Assembly (NCBI GenBank): GCA_023150835.1 | Contig: JAKLKB010000014.1 | Span: 19,770 to 83,769 of the forward strand | Direction of reading: 5' to 3' | Length of the DNA: 64,000 bases | DNA from: Myxococcota bacterium | GTDB lineage: Bacteria > Myxococcota_C > UBA6777 | Part shown: in pieces, positions 40,857 to 49,809 of the stretch | Layout of the letters: each line of letters begins with the position of its first letter | Numbering within the stretch: the stretch's first letter is position 1 | Translations under genes and position numbers: made by a program | The notes under the pieces: model-generated | What the model was told of the DNA's origin: nothing | The model's input: only the letters and a program-made list of their open reading frames with translations | Databases searched by the model: none

Positions 40857-43742
40857 ATGTCAACACTCGTCATCGTCGAGTCCCCCGCCAAAGCCAAGAC
40901 CATCCAAAAGTACCTTCCTGCAAACTACGTCGTGATGGCCTCGATGGGCCACATCCGCGACCTTCCAGACAACGCAAGCCAGATGCCGACGAAGCTTCGC
41001 AAAGAAGCTTGGGCGAGTTTGGGCGTAAACGTCGAAGAAGACTTTGAGGCGGTCTATATCGTCAAAGATCCGCGCTCCAAAAAATCGATCGAAGAACTGA
41101 AAAAAGCCCTCAGCGAAGCCGACGAACTGATCCTCGCAACGGACGAGGATCGCGAAGGAGAGGCGATTAGCTGGCACTTGAGAGAAGCACTCAAGCCCAA
41201 AGTGCCGATCAAACGGATGGTTTTTCACGAGATCACCAAAACCGCCATCCAAGAAGCCCTCAACAATACACGCGCCATCGACGAGCATCTGGTCTCCGCA
41301 CAAGAAGCTCGCCGCATCCTCGACCGCCTTGTCGGATATCCGCTCTCGCTGCTGGTGGGAAAAAAGATCAAGTACGGTCTGTCTGCGGGCCGCGTCCAAT
41401 CCGCAGCGGTGCGGCTATTGGTCGAGCGCGAACGCGAACGCCGCCGTTTTCAAAAAGGCACGTACTGGGATCTGAAGGCCGCACTCGCGAAAGGCCACGA
41501 GAGCTTTGACGCGATGCTGTACGCGATCAACGAGGTGCGGATCGCCACAAGCAAAGATTTTGACGAACACACAGGCAAGATCGAAGCAAGCAAAGCAGGT
41601 AAGCTGTTGTTGCTCAACCAAGCCGATGCACAACGGTATCAAGAAGCCATCCGCCAACATCCTTGGCGTGTCCTCTCCGTTCATCACAATCCGTATCGCA
41701 CTTCTCCCAAACCACCGTTTACGACCTCCACGCTCCAACAAGAAGCCAGTCGAAAGCTCGGATTATCGGCCCAAGAAACCATGGGCATCGCCCAACGCCT
41801 TTACGAAAACGGCCACATTACCTATATGCGTACGGACAGCGTACACTTGTCCGATCAAGCCATCCAAGCAGCACGAGGTTCGATTCAAAAGCTGTACGGT
41901 GGCGACTATCTGCCCGATCAAGCCCGCCTCTACAAATCCGCCGCCAAAGGCGCTCAAGAAGCCCACGAAGCCATCCGCCCGACAGGAGATGCTTTTGCAC
42001 CGCCACGTCAAACAGGGTTGATCGGTCGCGAACTCGCCCTGTACGAGTTGATCTGGATGCGAACGGTGGCCTCGCAGATGGTCGATGCACGCAAGACCTC
42101 GATCCGCGTAGAGATCGAGGTTCGTGCAGGACAAGAGGCGTTGCAATTTCGCGCAAACGGCCAACGCATCGACTTTCCCGGATTCATGCGTGCCTATGTC
42201 GAAGGCAGCGACGAACCCGAGGCCGATCTCGAAAACAAAGATGTCCCACTGCCCGAACTCAAACAAGACGATCTGCTGTCTTGCCAAGAGATCAACGCTC
42301 TCTACCACGAGACCAAGCCCCCTGCTCGCTTTACCGAAGCGTCCCTCGTGAAGGCGCTTGAAGAAGAAGGCATCGGTCGTCCAAGTACGTACGCTGCGAT
42401 CATCGAAAAGATCAAGGCCGAGGATCGCTACGCTCGAAAAGTCGGAAACGCCCTTGTACCGACCTATATGGCCTTCGCGGTGACGCACTTTTTGGAGGAG
42501 TACTTTAGCGATCTCGTCGATCTGAAGTTTACGGCGCGGATGGAAAACCAGCTTGACGAGATCGCACGCGGTGAACTGAGCAAGGTGAACTACTTGCACG
42601 AGTTTTATCGGAAAGAAGGGGCGTTTCGCGATCAGATCGACGACCGCGACACCAACGTCGATCCAGAAAGCGCACGCTCTGTCGCGCTCGAGTCTTTTGG
42701 CGCAGAACTTCGCGTCGGTCGCTTTGGCCCGTATGTTCAATTTGAACAAGACGGTGAAGTCAAACGTGTCGATGTCCCCGATGATATCGCCCCTGCCGAG
42801 TTGACGTTGGCCCACTTGACGCAGTTGCTCGAAGAACGCGAGCAAGGCCCCACGATCATCGGCTTCCATCCTGAGGCAGGACGCGCCATCTACCTCAAAA
42901 AAGGCCCCTACGGACCTTATCTTGAGCTCGAAGCCCCCGCTCCCGAACCCGAAGACGCCGCTCCTGCCGAAGAAGGCAAAAAGAAACGCGGTCGCAAGCA
43001 AGGCACCAAAAAAGAAACGCCCAAGCCCACACGCGCTTCGATCCCACGCTGGATCTCGATCCCCGATATCACAGAAGATCCCGATCGTGGCCTTGAACTG
43101 GCCGTCAAACTTCTGGCCCTCCCACGTCAACTCGGCACACACCCCGAAGATCAGGCCCCCATCGAAGCGGGAATCGGTCGTTATGGAGCGTTTATCAAAC
43201 ACGGCGAGACCTATCGCAATCTCCCCGAAGAATCGCGGGTGTTGGATATCACGCTCGAAGAAGCCCTCACGATCTTGCGTGAACCCCGAAAAGGCAAAGG
43301 CATCAAAACCAGCAGCGTCCTGCGAGAACTCGGCAGCGATCCCGAAGGAAATGCCGTACAGATCTGCGACGGTCGCTATGGGCCGTATATCAAAGGACAC
43401 CAAGTCAATGCTCCGATCCCTCGGGGCTTTTCGCCAGAAACCTTAACCCTCGAAAAAGCCATCGAACTGCTCGCCATCCGCAAAGCCACCCAGCCCGAAA
43501 AGCCACCCAGCAAAAAGGCGACAACCAAGAAAAAAGCCGAAGCCTCCGAGGCTTCGGAGGCTTCGGATGACGACGAGAGCGACAACAAGACCCCTCGCAA
43601 AACCAAAGCCAAGGTCGCCAGTAAAGAAACCGCCGAGACCAGCGAGAAAAAAACCAACAAAACCTCGACGAAGGCGGCCAGCGAGAAAAAGCCCCCAACC
43701 GCCGCCAAGACCGCCAAGGCCGCCAAGTCGACCAAAACATGA
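40857..43742 (+). CDS. topA: DNA topoisomerase I
   Basis: 961 residues of a type IA topoisomerase that relaxes negative supercoils. The Toprim domain reads LVIVESPAKAKTIQKYL and LATDEDREGEAISWHL; the active-site tyrosine is in GHITYMRTDSVHLSDQA (about residue 323). The core ends with PARFTEASLVKALEEEGIGRPSTYA. The C-terminal part has three or four zinc-less topoisomerase C-terminal repeats (GRFGPYVQFEQDGEVKRV, GPYGPYLELE, GRYGAFIKHGETYRNLPEE, GRYGPYIKGHQVNAPIPRG) and no CxxC zinc ribbons. The last 75 residues are a Lys/Ala/Thr/Glu tail of the kind seen in actinobacterial and some deltaproteobacterial TopA, likely DNA-binding. Confidence 0.95.
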   Translation: MSTLVIVESPAKAKTIQKYLPANYVVMASMGHIRDLPDNASQMPTKLRKEAWASLGVNVEEDFEAVYIVKDPRSKKSIEELKKALSEADELILATDEDREGEAISWHLREALKPKVPIKRMVFHEITKTAIQEALNNTRAIDEHLVSAQEARRILDRLVGYPLSLLVGKKIKYGLSAGRVQSAAVRLLVERERERRRFQKGTYWDLKAALAKGHESFDAMLYAINEVRIATSKDFDEHTGKIEASKAGKLLLLNQADAQRYQEAIRQHPWRVLSVHHNPYRTSPKPPFTTSTLQQEASRKLGLSAQETMGIAQRLYENGHITYMRTDSVHLSDQAIQAARGSIQKLYGGDYLPDQARLYKSAAKGAQEAHEAIRPTGDAFAPPRQTGLIGRELALYELIWMRTVASQMVDARKTSIRVEIEVRAGQEALQFRANGQRIDFPGFMRAYVEGSDEPEADLENKDVPLPELKQDDLLSCQEINALYHETKPPARFTEASLVKALEEEGIGRPSTYAAIIEKIKAEDRYARKVGNALVPTYMAFAVTHFLEEYFSDLVDLKFTARMENQLDEIARGELSKVNYLHEFYRKEGAFRDQIDDRDTNVDPESARSVALESFGAELRVGRFGPYVQFEQDGEVKRVDVPDDIAPAELTLAHLTQLLEEREQGPTIIGFHPEAGRAIYLKKGPYGPYLELEAPAPEPEDAAPAEEGKKKRGRKQGTKKETPKPTRASIPRWISIPDITEDPDRGLELAVKLLALPRQLGTHPEDQAPIEAGIGRYGAFIKHGETYRNLPEESRVLDITLEEALTILREPRKGKGIKTSSVLRELGSDPEGNAVQICDGRYGPYIKGHQVNAPIPRGFSPETLTLEKAIELLAIRKATQPEKPPSKKATTKKKAEASEASEASDDDESDNKTPRKTKAKVASKETAETSEKKTNKTSTKAASEKKPPTAAKTAKAAKSTKT

Positions 43743-43892
43743 TCGACCTCAAGGACAAGGACAACACGACAACTCCACGACGGAAAACGGCTCAACAGAG
43801 GGCTGTGGGTACAAACACACGATCGACCCCAAGGACAACGCGACAACTCCACGACGGAAAACGGCTCAACAGAGGGCTGTGGGTGCAAACAG
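43739..43892. repeat. Two imperfect leader duplications upstream of the cysteine desulfurase
   Basis: An 80-bp unit (43739-43818) and a 74-bp unit (43819-43892) are near-identical except for a 6-bp AAGGAC insertion and a few substitutions. Each begins ATGATCGAC or ACGATCGAC and contains GACAACTCCACGACGG, resembling the 5' end of the gene that follows (ATGATCTAC ... GACAACACCGCTGG). The last two bases of topA and its stop codon lie inside the first unit. Confidence 0.85.
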
Positions 43893-45032
43893 ATGATCTA
43901 CCTTGATTACAACGCGACAACACCGCTGGATCGGCGCGTTGCGGACGCGATGCTGCCTTTTCTGTTTGAACACTTCGGCAACCCATCGAGCAGCCATCGA
44001 TTTGGCCAAGTCACCCGCGCCGCCATCGACTCCGCAAGAGAAGAAGTCGCCCGATTGATCGGCGCAAGCACCGACGAGATCATCTTTACAAGCGGAGGCA
44101 CCGAGTCCAACAACATGGCGATCAAAGGCATCGCAGAGCGAGATGTCCAAAAAGGCCGTCACATCGTGATCTCCGCGTTTGAACATCCTGCGATCACCGA
44201 GCCTTGTGCCTACCTCGAAAAAAAAGGATTTCGGATCACGCGCATCCCCGTAGACAAAACAGGGATGATCGATCTCGAAGCCCTCGAAAAAGCCCTGACA
44301 TCCGAGACGATCTTGGTTTCCGTGATGCTCGCCAACAACGAAGTCGGAACCCTCCAGCCACTCGAAGCGATCAGCGCGCTCACTCGCCCGCGTGGGATCA
44401 CGTTGCACAGCGATGCAGCCCAAGCCATCGGCAAGATGCCTGTCGATATCCAAGCCCTCGGTGTGGATCTGCTCACGATCGCAGGCCACAAGTTTTACGC
44501 ACCCAAGGGCATCGGGGCCTTGTATCTACGGCGCGGCGTGGCGCTGCCTGTGTGGATGCACGGCGCAAGTCACGAACAAGGACGACGCGCAGGAACCGAA
44601 AATATCTTGGAGATCGTCGGCATGGGAGAGGCCGCACGCCTCGCAAGGATCGAGATGAACGAAGAGATCACGCGCCTACAAACGCTGCGCGATCTGTTGT
44701 GGCAAAACCTCCAAACCGCCCTGCCCGATCGGGTCTTTTTACACGGCCACCCCACAGCGCGGTTGTGCAACACGCTCAATGTCGGATTTTCTGATCTGCG
44801 CGGCCTTGATCTCGCACAAGACCTCCAAGATCAGGTGGCCTGTTCTCTCGGTTCCGCTTGCCACAGCAACGCACACGGGATGTCGAGCGTCCTGCAAGTC
44901 ATGGGCATCTCTCCCCAAACAGGCATGGGCGCGCTGCGCTTGTCTTTGGGGCGGATGACCCAACGCGAAGAGATCGAAAAAGCGGCAAATGCCCTTGTGT
45001 ACGCCGCCAAACAACGATACCGCACGCTCTGA
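43893..45032 (+). CDS. Cysteine desulfurase (NifS/IscS family)
   Basis: 379 residues, a PLP enzyme releasing sulfur from cysteine for Fe-S clusters or tRNA thiolation. It starts MIYLDYNATTPLDRRV, the standard N-terminus, with TSGGTESNNMAI, EHPAI, and SDAAQAIGKMPVDI followed by the Schiff-base lysine in TIAGHKFYAPKGIG. The catalytic cysteine lies in CSLGSACHSNAHGMSSVL, with the extended loop of group I (NifS/IscS) enzymes. No IscU, IscA or mnmA gene is adjacent, so the acceptor is unknown. A duplicated leader lies directly upstream and no good ribosome-binding site is visible (only AGAGGG about 20 bases away). Confidence 0.9.
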   Translation: MIYLDYNATTPLDRRVADAMLPFLFEHFGNPSSSHRFGQVTRAAIDSAREEVARLIGASTDEIIFTSGGTESNNMAIKGIAERDVQKGRHIVISAFEHPAITEPCAYLEKKGFRITRIPVDKTGMIDLEALEKALTSETILVSVMLANNEVGTLQPLEAISALTRPRGITLHSDAAQAIGKMPVDIQALGVDLLTIAGHKFYAPKGIGALYLRRGVALPVWMHGASHEQGRRAGTENILEIVGMGEAARLARIEMNEEITRLQTLRDLLWQNLQTALPDRVFLHGHPTARLCNTLNVGFSDLRGLDLAQDLQDQVACSLGSACHSNAHGMSSVLQVMGISPQTGMGALRLSLGRMTQREEIEKAANALVYAAKQRYRTL

Positions 45033-45070
45033 TCCCCTCCCAACGGACGCCACGAGAAAGCCGAAACAGC

Positions 45071-46963
45071 ATGCCATACAGCACCCCGTCGGTCCCTCAT
45101 CTGGCAGCACTCTTGCCCAAACGCGCTGCCGAAACGCCCCACGATACCGCACTCTTGATCAAGCAACCTCAAGGCTGGCAAGCGATCACATGGCAAAGCT
45201 ATCTGCACCAAGTCACCCTGCTTGCCGCTGCTTTGGAGGCCCTCGTCCAACCGCAAGAGATGGTCTGTTTGCTCAGCGAAAATCGCCCTGAGTGGGTGTT
45301 TTCCGACATCGCCCTGCTTTCTCTCGGCGCGGTTAGCGTCCCGATCTACCCCACCAGCGCCCCCAAAGATATCGCTTATATCCTCAATGACTGCAAAGCC
45401 CAACTACTCTTGCTTTCCAGCCAAACACAGCTTGAAAAGATCCGCTCTCTACGAACTCAACAGCGCCTTCCTCATCTCAAGCGTGTGATCTGCATGGAGG
45501 GTTCCGAACACTGCGACGGGATCGAGACCCTCTCTTGGCAGCAACTCCTCCACAATGCCCAAGAAGACGCCATCTCCCGCGTCCAACAACGCCGCTCGCA
45601 GATCGATCCCGAACAGCTCGCCACCTTGATCTACACCAGCGGAACCACAGGCGAACCCAAAGGCGTGATGCTGCGACACCGCAATATCCTCAGCAACCTC
45701 CAAGCCCTCGAACCCACCGTCCGTCAAGCCATCGATGGCCGCGTCCGTATGCTGTCTTTTTTGCCCCTCAGCCACGCCTTTGAACGCACCATCGGCCATT
45801 TTCTCGCGATCCATCTCGGTTTTGAAGTCGCCTTCTCCCAAGGGATCGAACGCTTGCTTGATGAACTTCGCGAAGTACAACCCAACTTTCTCGTCAGCGT
45901 CCCCAGCGTCTACGAAGAGATCTACACTCGCGTGATGCGCGAAGCCCAAAGCGGCTCCCCGCTCAAAGACAACACCCTGCAATGGTGCCTTGAGATCGGA
46001 CGCCAACGCGCACGCTATCTTCTCTCCAGACAAGAACCCGGGTTCCTCTTTGAACGCATCCAACTCCCTCTCGCCGATCGACTGCTGTTCCAACGTGTAC
46101 GCGAGATGTTCGGCGGCAAACTGCGCTACGCGATCTCCGGCGGGGCTCCGCTGTCTCGTGATATCATCGAGTTTTTGATCGGCGCAGGCGTCCATGTCAT
46201 CGAAGGATACGGCCTTTCAGAGACAGGGCCTGTGTTGACCGTCAACCCGATCCATGCCGTCCGCCCCGGAACCGTCGGAAGACCCATCCCCCACGTCGAA
46301 CTCAAGATCGTCCCCGAACTCGGCTACGAGATCGAAGGCGAGATCGTCGTGCGCGGCCCCAACATCATGGCAGGATACTTTCAAAAAGAAGACGAAACAC
46401 GGCAGATCCTTGATGCCGAAGGTTGGCTTCGAACGGGCGATATCGGTTATCTCGATGCAGACGGCTACCTCGTAATCACCGATCGCAAAAAAGACTTGAT
46501 CAAACTCGCCACAGGAAAGTACATCGCCCCCCAGCCGCTCGAACGCCACCTCAAAACCCACCCCTTGATCCGACAAGCCGTCGTCCTTGGCGATCGACGA
46601 CTCTATTGCATCGCTTTGTTGGTTCCCAATCTCGATACCCTCCGCAGCCAAATCCCCGATATACCGTGGAATCACACCTCCGCATGGTTGCGCGATCCGC
46701 GTGTCCTTCGCTTGTTCCAACAAGCCATCGACGAAACTCACCAACGCCTTGAACTCGGTCGATGGGAACAAATCAAACGCTTCGCCTTGCTACCCGCTCC
46801 GCTCTCCCAAGCCAACGGCGAACTCACCCCCACGCAAAAACTCAAACGCCGTGTCATCGAAGCCCGATACAAGGCCCTGATCGACGAACTCGCCCCCCTC
46901 CCCGAAACCCGCTCCTCCCAAACCAATATCCCCCTCCTTCGCCAAACCCCCGCCTCTTCCTGA
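45071..46963 (+). CDS. Long-chain acyl-CoA synthetase (AMP-forming)
   Basis: 630 residues of the ANL superfamily. Motifs: LIYTSGTTGEPKGVMLRHRN (P-loop-like), LSFLPLSHAFERT, ISGGAPLSRDIIEF, GYGLSETGPVLTVNP, GWLRTGDIGYLDADGYLVITDRKKDLIKLATGKYIAPQPLE. The PLSHAFER and KLATGKYIAPQ motifs mark the long-chain FadD15/ACSL-like group that activates fatty acids with CoA at the membrane. The C-terminal Pro/Thr tail is not conserved. Starts 38 bp after the cysteine desulfurase stop; a functional link to it is not obvious. With the hydroxylase, desaturase and IcmF it points to active acyl metabolism. Confidence 0.9.
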   Translation: MPYSTPSVPHLAALLPKRAAETPHDTALLIKQPQGWQAITWQSYLHQVTLLAAALEALVQPQEMVCLLSENRPEWVFSDIALLSLGAVSVPIYPTSAPKDIAYILNDCKAQLLLLSSQTQLEKIRSLRTQQRLPHLKRVICMEGSEHCDGIETLSWQQLLHNAQEDAISRVQQRRSQIDPEQLATLIYTSGTTGEPKGVMLRHRNILSNLQALEPTVRQAIDGRVRMLSFLPLSHAFERTIGHFLAIHLGFEVAFSQGIERLLDELREVQPNFLVSVPSVYEEIYTRVMREAQSGSPLKDNTLQWCLEIGRQRARYLLSRQEPGFLFERIQLPLADRLLFQRVREMFGGKLRYAISGGAPLSRDIIEFLIGAGVHVIEGYGLSETGPVLTVNPIHAVRPGTVGRPIPHVELKIVPELGYEIEGEIVVRGPNIMAGYFQKEDETRQILDAEGWLRTGDIGYLDADGYLVITDRKKDLIKLATGKYIAPQPLERHLKTHPLIRQAVVLGDRRLYCIALLVPNLDTLRSQIPDIPWNHTSAWLRDPRVLRLFQQAIDETHQRLELGRWEQIKRFALLPAPLSQANGELTPTQKLKRRVIEARYKALIDELAPLPETRSSQTNIPLLRQTPASS

Positions 46964-47243
46964 TCACACGGATCTCAAATATCGTGTCGCTTCTGTCCAA
47001 TCAAAAAATTTGCTTTTTTGTGGACCCAAGCCAATCCTTGAACCGAAACCGCGCAACTCCACGATGCTACACCACAAAAGCACGTTGCTTTTCGCGTGTA
47101 GCGTCTGCTCACGCTGCCCTTGTTTTTCACTCCTTGCATCCGCACACTACGAATCCGCACGATGCGTTGTCTTCTTGCTTCGCACCGCCTCTCTGCGCAA
47201 ATACCCCATACAAGGAGCAAGAACGCTTGAAACAAAAAGAAAT

Positions 47244-47272
47244 TTGACAAAATAACAAGAGATGTGTAGAGT
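47244..47272 (+). promoter_or_regulatory. Sigma-70-like promoter of dnaG-rpoD
   Basis: TTGACA (47244-47249), exactly 17 bp, TAGAGT (47267-47272). Perfect -35 box and a four-of-six -10 box, 240 bp upstream of dnaG. Transcription would start just before or inside the inverted repeat at 47280. Confidence 0.55.
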
Positions 47273-47279
47273 CTCAAGG

Positions 47280-47320
47280 CTCAAAAATTTGTAAGCGTGT
47301 TTCGGTCCGAAATTTTTGAG
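47280..47320. promoter_or_regulatory. Perfect 11-bp inverted repeat in the dnaG leader
   Basis: CTCAAAAATTT, a 19-nt loop, then AAATTTTTGAG. Located 8 bp after the promoter -10 box, so it would form a hairpin at the very 5' end of the dnaG-rpoD transcript or serve as an operator at the start site. Confidence 0.55.
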
Positions 47321-47513
47321 AAGCAAAGCCCATCCCACACCCCCGCGCTATCCAGCCTTGCGCTGCGAAGCCTGCCATTTGGCCGCCAATGTGGGGGGCG
47401 CATCAAAAAGATCTGCCCATCACTGCAAGAAAACAACTCCAGCAAATAACACAAAAACAAGGCGTTTTTGCGTTGCTTGCGCGAACGTATTGATGGTTAG
47501 GGCATATTGACGG

Positions 47514-49703
47514 ATGGCGCCTTCGTATGACGCAACGGTGCAAGAGATCCGTGCGCGGATAGACATCGTCGAACTGATTGGACGTCACGTTCAACTCAAG
47601 AAAGTGGGCGCAAGCTTCAAAGCCTGTTGTCCGTTTCACCGAGAAAAAACACCCTCCTTTCACGTTCACCCCCACCGCCAGTTTTATTACTGCTTTGGCT
47701 GCGGAGCCAAGGGCGATATCTTCAACTTCCTCATGGAATACGAAGGAAAGAGCTTTGGCGACGTCGTGCGTGAACAAGCGCAAGCCCTGCATATCCCCCT
47801 TCCTGACGCTGAGATCGACTACGTCAAAGTCAGCGAACAAGAAGCCCACAAAGAAAAACTTTACCACCTCCTCCAGATCGCACAACACTTCTTCCAAAAT
47901 CAACTCTCCCAACCCTCTGGCGAAGATGCCCGCAACTACCTCCATAAACGCGGTGTCAACGCCTCGATGATCCAAACCTTCGGTCTTGGCTACGCTCCCG
48001 ACAACTGGGGAGCCTTGCGCGATCACCTCGAAAAACAAGGCCAAGATATCCAACTCGCCTGCGAAGCGGGCCTACTCAAAGAAGGCGAAAAAAGCAAACG
48101 CCCCTACGACCGCTTTCGCCATCGCCTGATGTTCCCGATCTGGCTACCCACAGGCCGCCTTGTGGGCTTTGGAGGCCGCGCTTTGCGCGATCTCGATGGT
48201 GCCAAATACCTCAACTCTCCCGAAAGTCCACTCTTCCAAAAAAGCGACCTTCTCTACGGCTTGCACCTCGCTCATAGCACGATCCGCCACGCCTCCTACG
48301 CCATCCTTGTCGAAGGCTACATGGATGTGATCGCGATGCACCAGTTCGGCTTCAACGAAGCCATCGCCACACTCGGCACTTCTCTCACCGAAGCCCACTG
48401 CAAACTGCTCCATCGCTACACACAAAAACTGATCCTGCTGTTTGATGGCGATGAAGCTGGCATCAAAGCCGCCGAACGATCGCTCGCCTTGCTCCTTCCT
48501 GCGGGCTTTTCCGTCGATGCACTGTTTTTGCCCGACAAAGAAGATCCCGATAGCTACCTCCAACGACACGGTCGTGACGCCTTTTCTGCTCTCCTCCAAA
48601 AAGAAAAGCGCCCCGCCTTCGACCTTTGGCTGCAACAACTACTCCAACGCGCCAGCAACGATCCCGTCCAGATCCGCGACGCCACCGAAAAAGTCCTCGG
48701 CGTCTTGCGCGATGTCAGCGACCCCCTCCTCCAAGACCTCTACATCCGCCGCGTCGGCGAGATCTTTGGCCTCGAAGAAGCCGTCCTCCGACGACAGATG
48801 ATGCGCTTGTTGCCAAGCCACACCAAGCCACTGCTCTCCCTCACCCGCCCCTCCGAAACCACCCACGACACACCCGCCTCCCCTCGCGCCCTCCCGCCAC
48901 CCCCAAACGCCCTTCCCAGCGAAGAGATCATCGCTCGCCTCTTGATCAAAAGCCTGATCGATTGCCCCGAATACCTCCCTCCCATCCCTCCCGCACACAT
49001 CGTCTCGCAGATCCAATCCAAGATCTGGCGACCCCTACTCGAACGCTTCTTACTCGACCTCGAAGAAGGCGCTGAACACTCCGCCCTTGTCGCCTCCCTC
49101 TTGCAATCTCTCACTCCACACCCTGTCCTCAAAAAGAAAATGGCCGATGCCTTTTTCCAAGAACCTGCCTTCCAAAAAGACGCTGTCTCCGTAGGTTACA
49201 CGCTCATCCTCCAAACTCTCGAACAGGCCAACCTCCAACGCTCCCTTCGCACTCTCTGCGAAGACGCCAAACAATTACGCCAACCCCTCTCCCCCCCCAC
49301 CGCAGAAGAGAACACCACCCAAGATCCCGCCATCACCGCCATCACCGCCATCACCGCACCTTTCACGGCCCATCCAAACCAACCCCCTGCACACTCTTCG
49401 ATCTCTTCGATCGCGGCCCTTGCCCATGCCTTTGTCCAACAGATCTCCCAACCCGAAACGATGCAGCCCACAACCCCGCTTTCTCCGTCTTCTTTGCACT
49501 TAACACCAACCACACCACACACCAACCACACCACACCCGCTCCCACCCTCACAGCAGTCCATCCAACCCCTTCCACCGCCACCCTGTCCGAAAGCGAGAT
49601 CGCCCTGTTGGAACAACTTCAGACCCTTGGTCGCCAACGGCTCAAAAGCCCACTTGCACGCTTTGGCAAGCACAACAAGCTTGCAGACGAGTCCTCTCTT
49701 TAA
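47514..49703 (+). CDS. dnaG: DNA primase
   Basis: 729 residues that synthesise RNA primers for replication. The N-terminal CHC2 zinc finger uses Cys39, His42, Cys60 and Cys63 (CCPFHREKTPSF ... YYCFGCGAKGDIF). The RNA polymerase domain has PTGRLVGFGGRAL, and the Toprim motifs VEGYMDVIAMHQFG and LLFDGDEAGIKAAERS. The C-terminal helicase-interacting part is longer than usual and carries a Thr/Pro/His-rich linker (about residues 600-700), which explains the extra 100 or so residues. rpoD follows, giving the conserved dnaG-rpoD pair of the macromolecular synthesis operon; rpsU is absent upstream. Confidence 0.95.
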   Translation: MAPSYDATVQEIRARIDIVELIGRHVQLKKVGASFKACCPFHREKTPSFHVHPHRQFYYCFGCGAKGDIFNFLMEYEGKSFGDVVREQAQALHIPLPDAEIDYVKVSEQEAHKEKLYHLLQIAQHFFQNQLSQPSGEDARNYLHKRGVNASMIQTFGLGYAPDNWGALRDHLEKQGQDIQLACEAGLLKEGEKSKRPYDRFRHRLMFPIWLPTGRLVGFGGRALRDLDGAKYLNSPESPLFQKSDLLYGLHLAHSTIRHASYAILVEGYMDVIAMHQFGFNEAIATLGTSLTEAHCKLLHRYTQKLILLFDGDEAGIKAAERSLALLLPAGFSVDALFLPDKEDPDSYLQRHGRDAFSALLQKEKRPAFDLWLQQLLQRASNDPVQIRDATEKVLGVLRDVSDPLLQDLYIRRVGEIFGLEEAVLRRQMMRLLPSHTKPLLSLTRPSETTHDTPASPRALPPPPNALPSEEIIARLLIKSLIDCPEYLPPIPPAHIVSQIQSKIWRPLLERFLLDLEEGAEHSALVASLLQSLTPHPVLKKKMADAFFQEPAFQKDAVSVGYTLILQTLEQANLQRSLRTLCEDAKQLRQPLSPPTAEENTTQDPAITAITAITAPFTAHPNQPPAHSSISSIAALAHAFVQQISQPETMQPTTPLSPSSLHLTPTTPHTNHTTPAPTLTAVHPTPSTATLSESEIALLEQLQTLGRQRLKSPLARFGKHNKLADESSL

Positions 49704-49719
49704 ACAAAGTGCCCCCAAA

Positions 49720-49744
49720 CGCGATCCCTCTCCTTCGGATCGCG
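49720..49744 (+). promoter_or_regulatory. Hairpin between dnaG and rpoD
   Basis: CGCGATCC-N9-GGATCGCG, a perfect 8-bp stem 17 bp after the dnaG stop. No T-run follows, so it is unlikely to terminate; it could be a processing or stability element, comparable in position to the dnaG-rpoD processing site of the Escherichia coli operon. Confidence 0.5.
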
Positions 49745-49809
49745 CCCAAGGACACCACAACATCCGCGCTGCCGCTTCGGTATGCTGCAATCCTCCATGA
49801 GGAGATGCC

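Larger units (their letters stand above)
46964..47513. other. Intergenic region upstream of dnaG
   Basis: 550 bp with no supported gene. Contains the promoter at 47244-47272 and the inverted repeat at 47280-47320. The first 270 bp show nothing I can name. Confidence 0.5.

Noticed and set aside
41763-43403. 546-codon minus-strand frame inside topA
   Set aside because: Phe/Asp/Gly-rich mirror of topA codon usage; topA motifs are complete on the forward strand.
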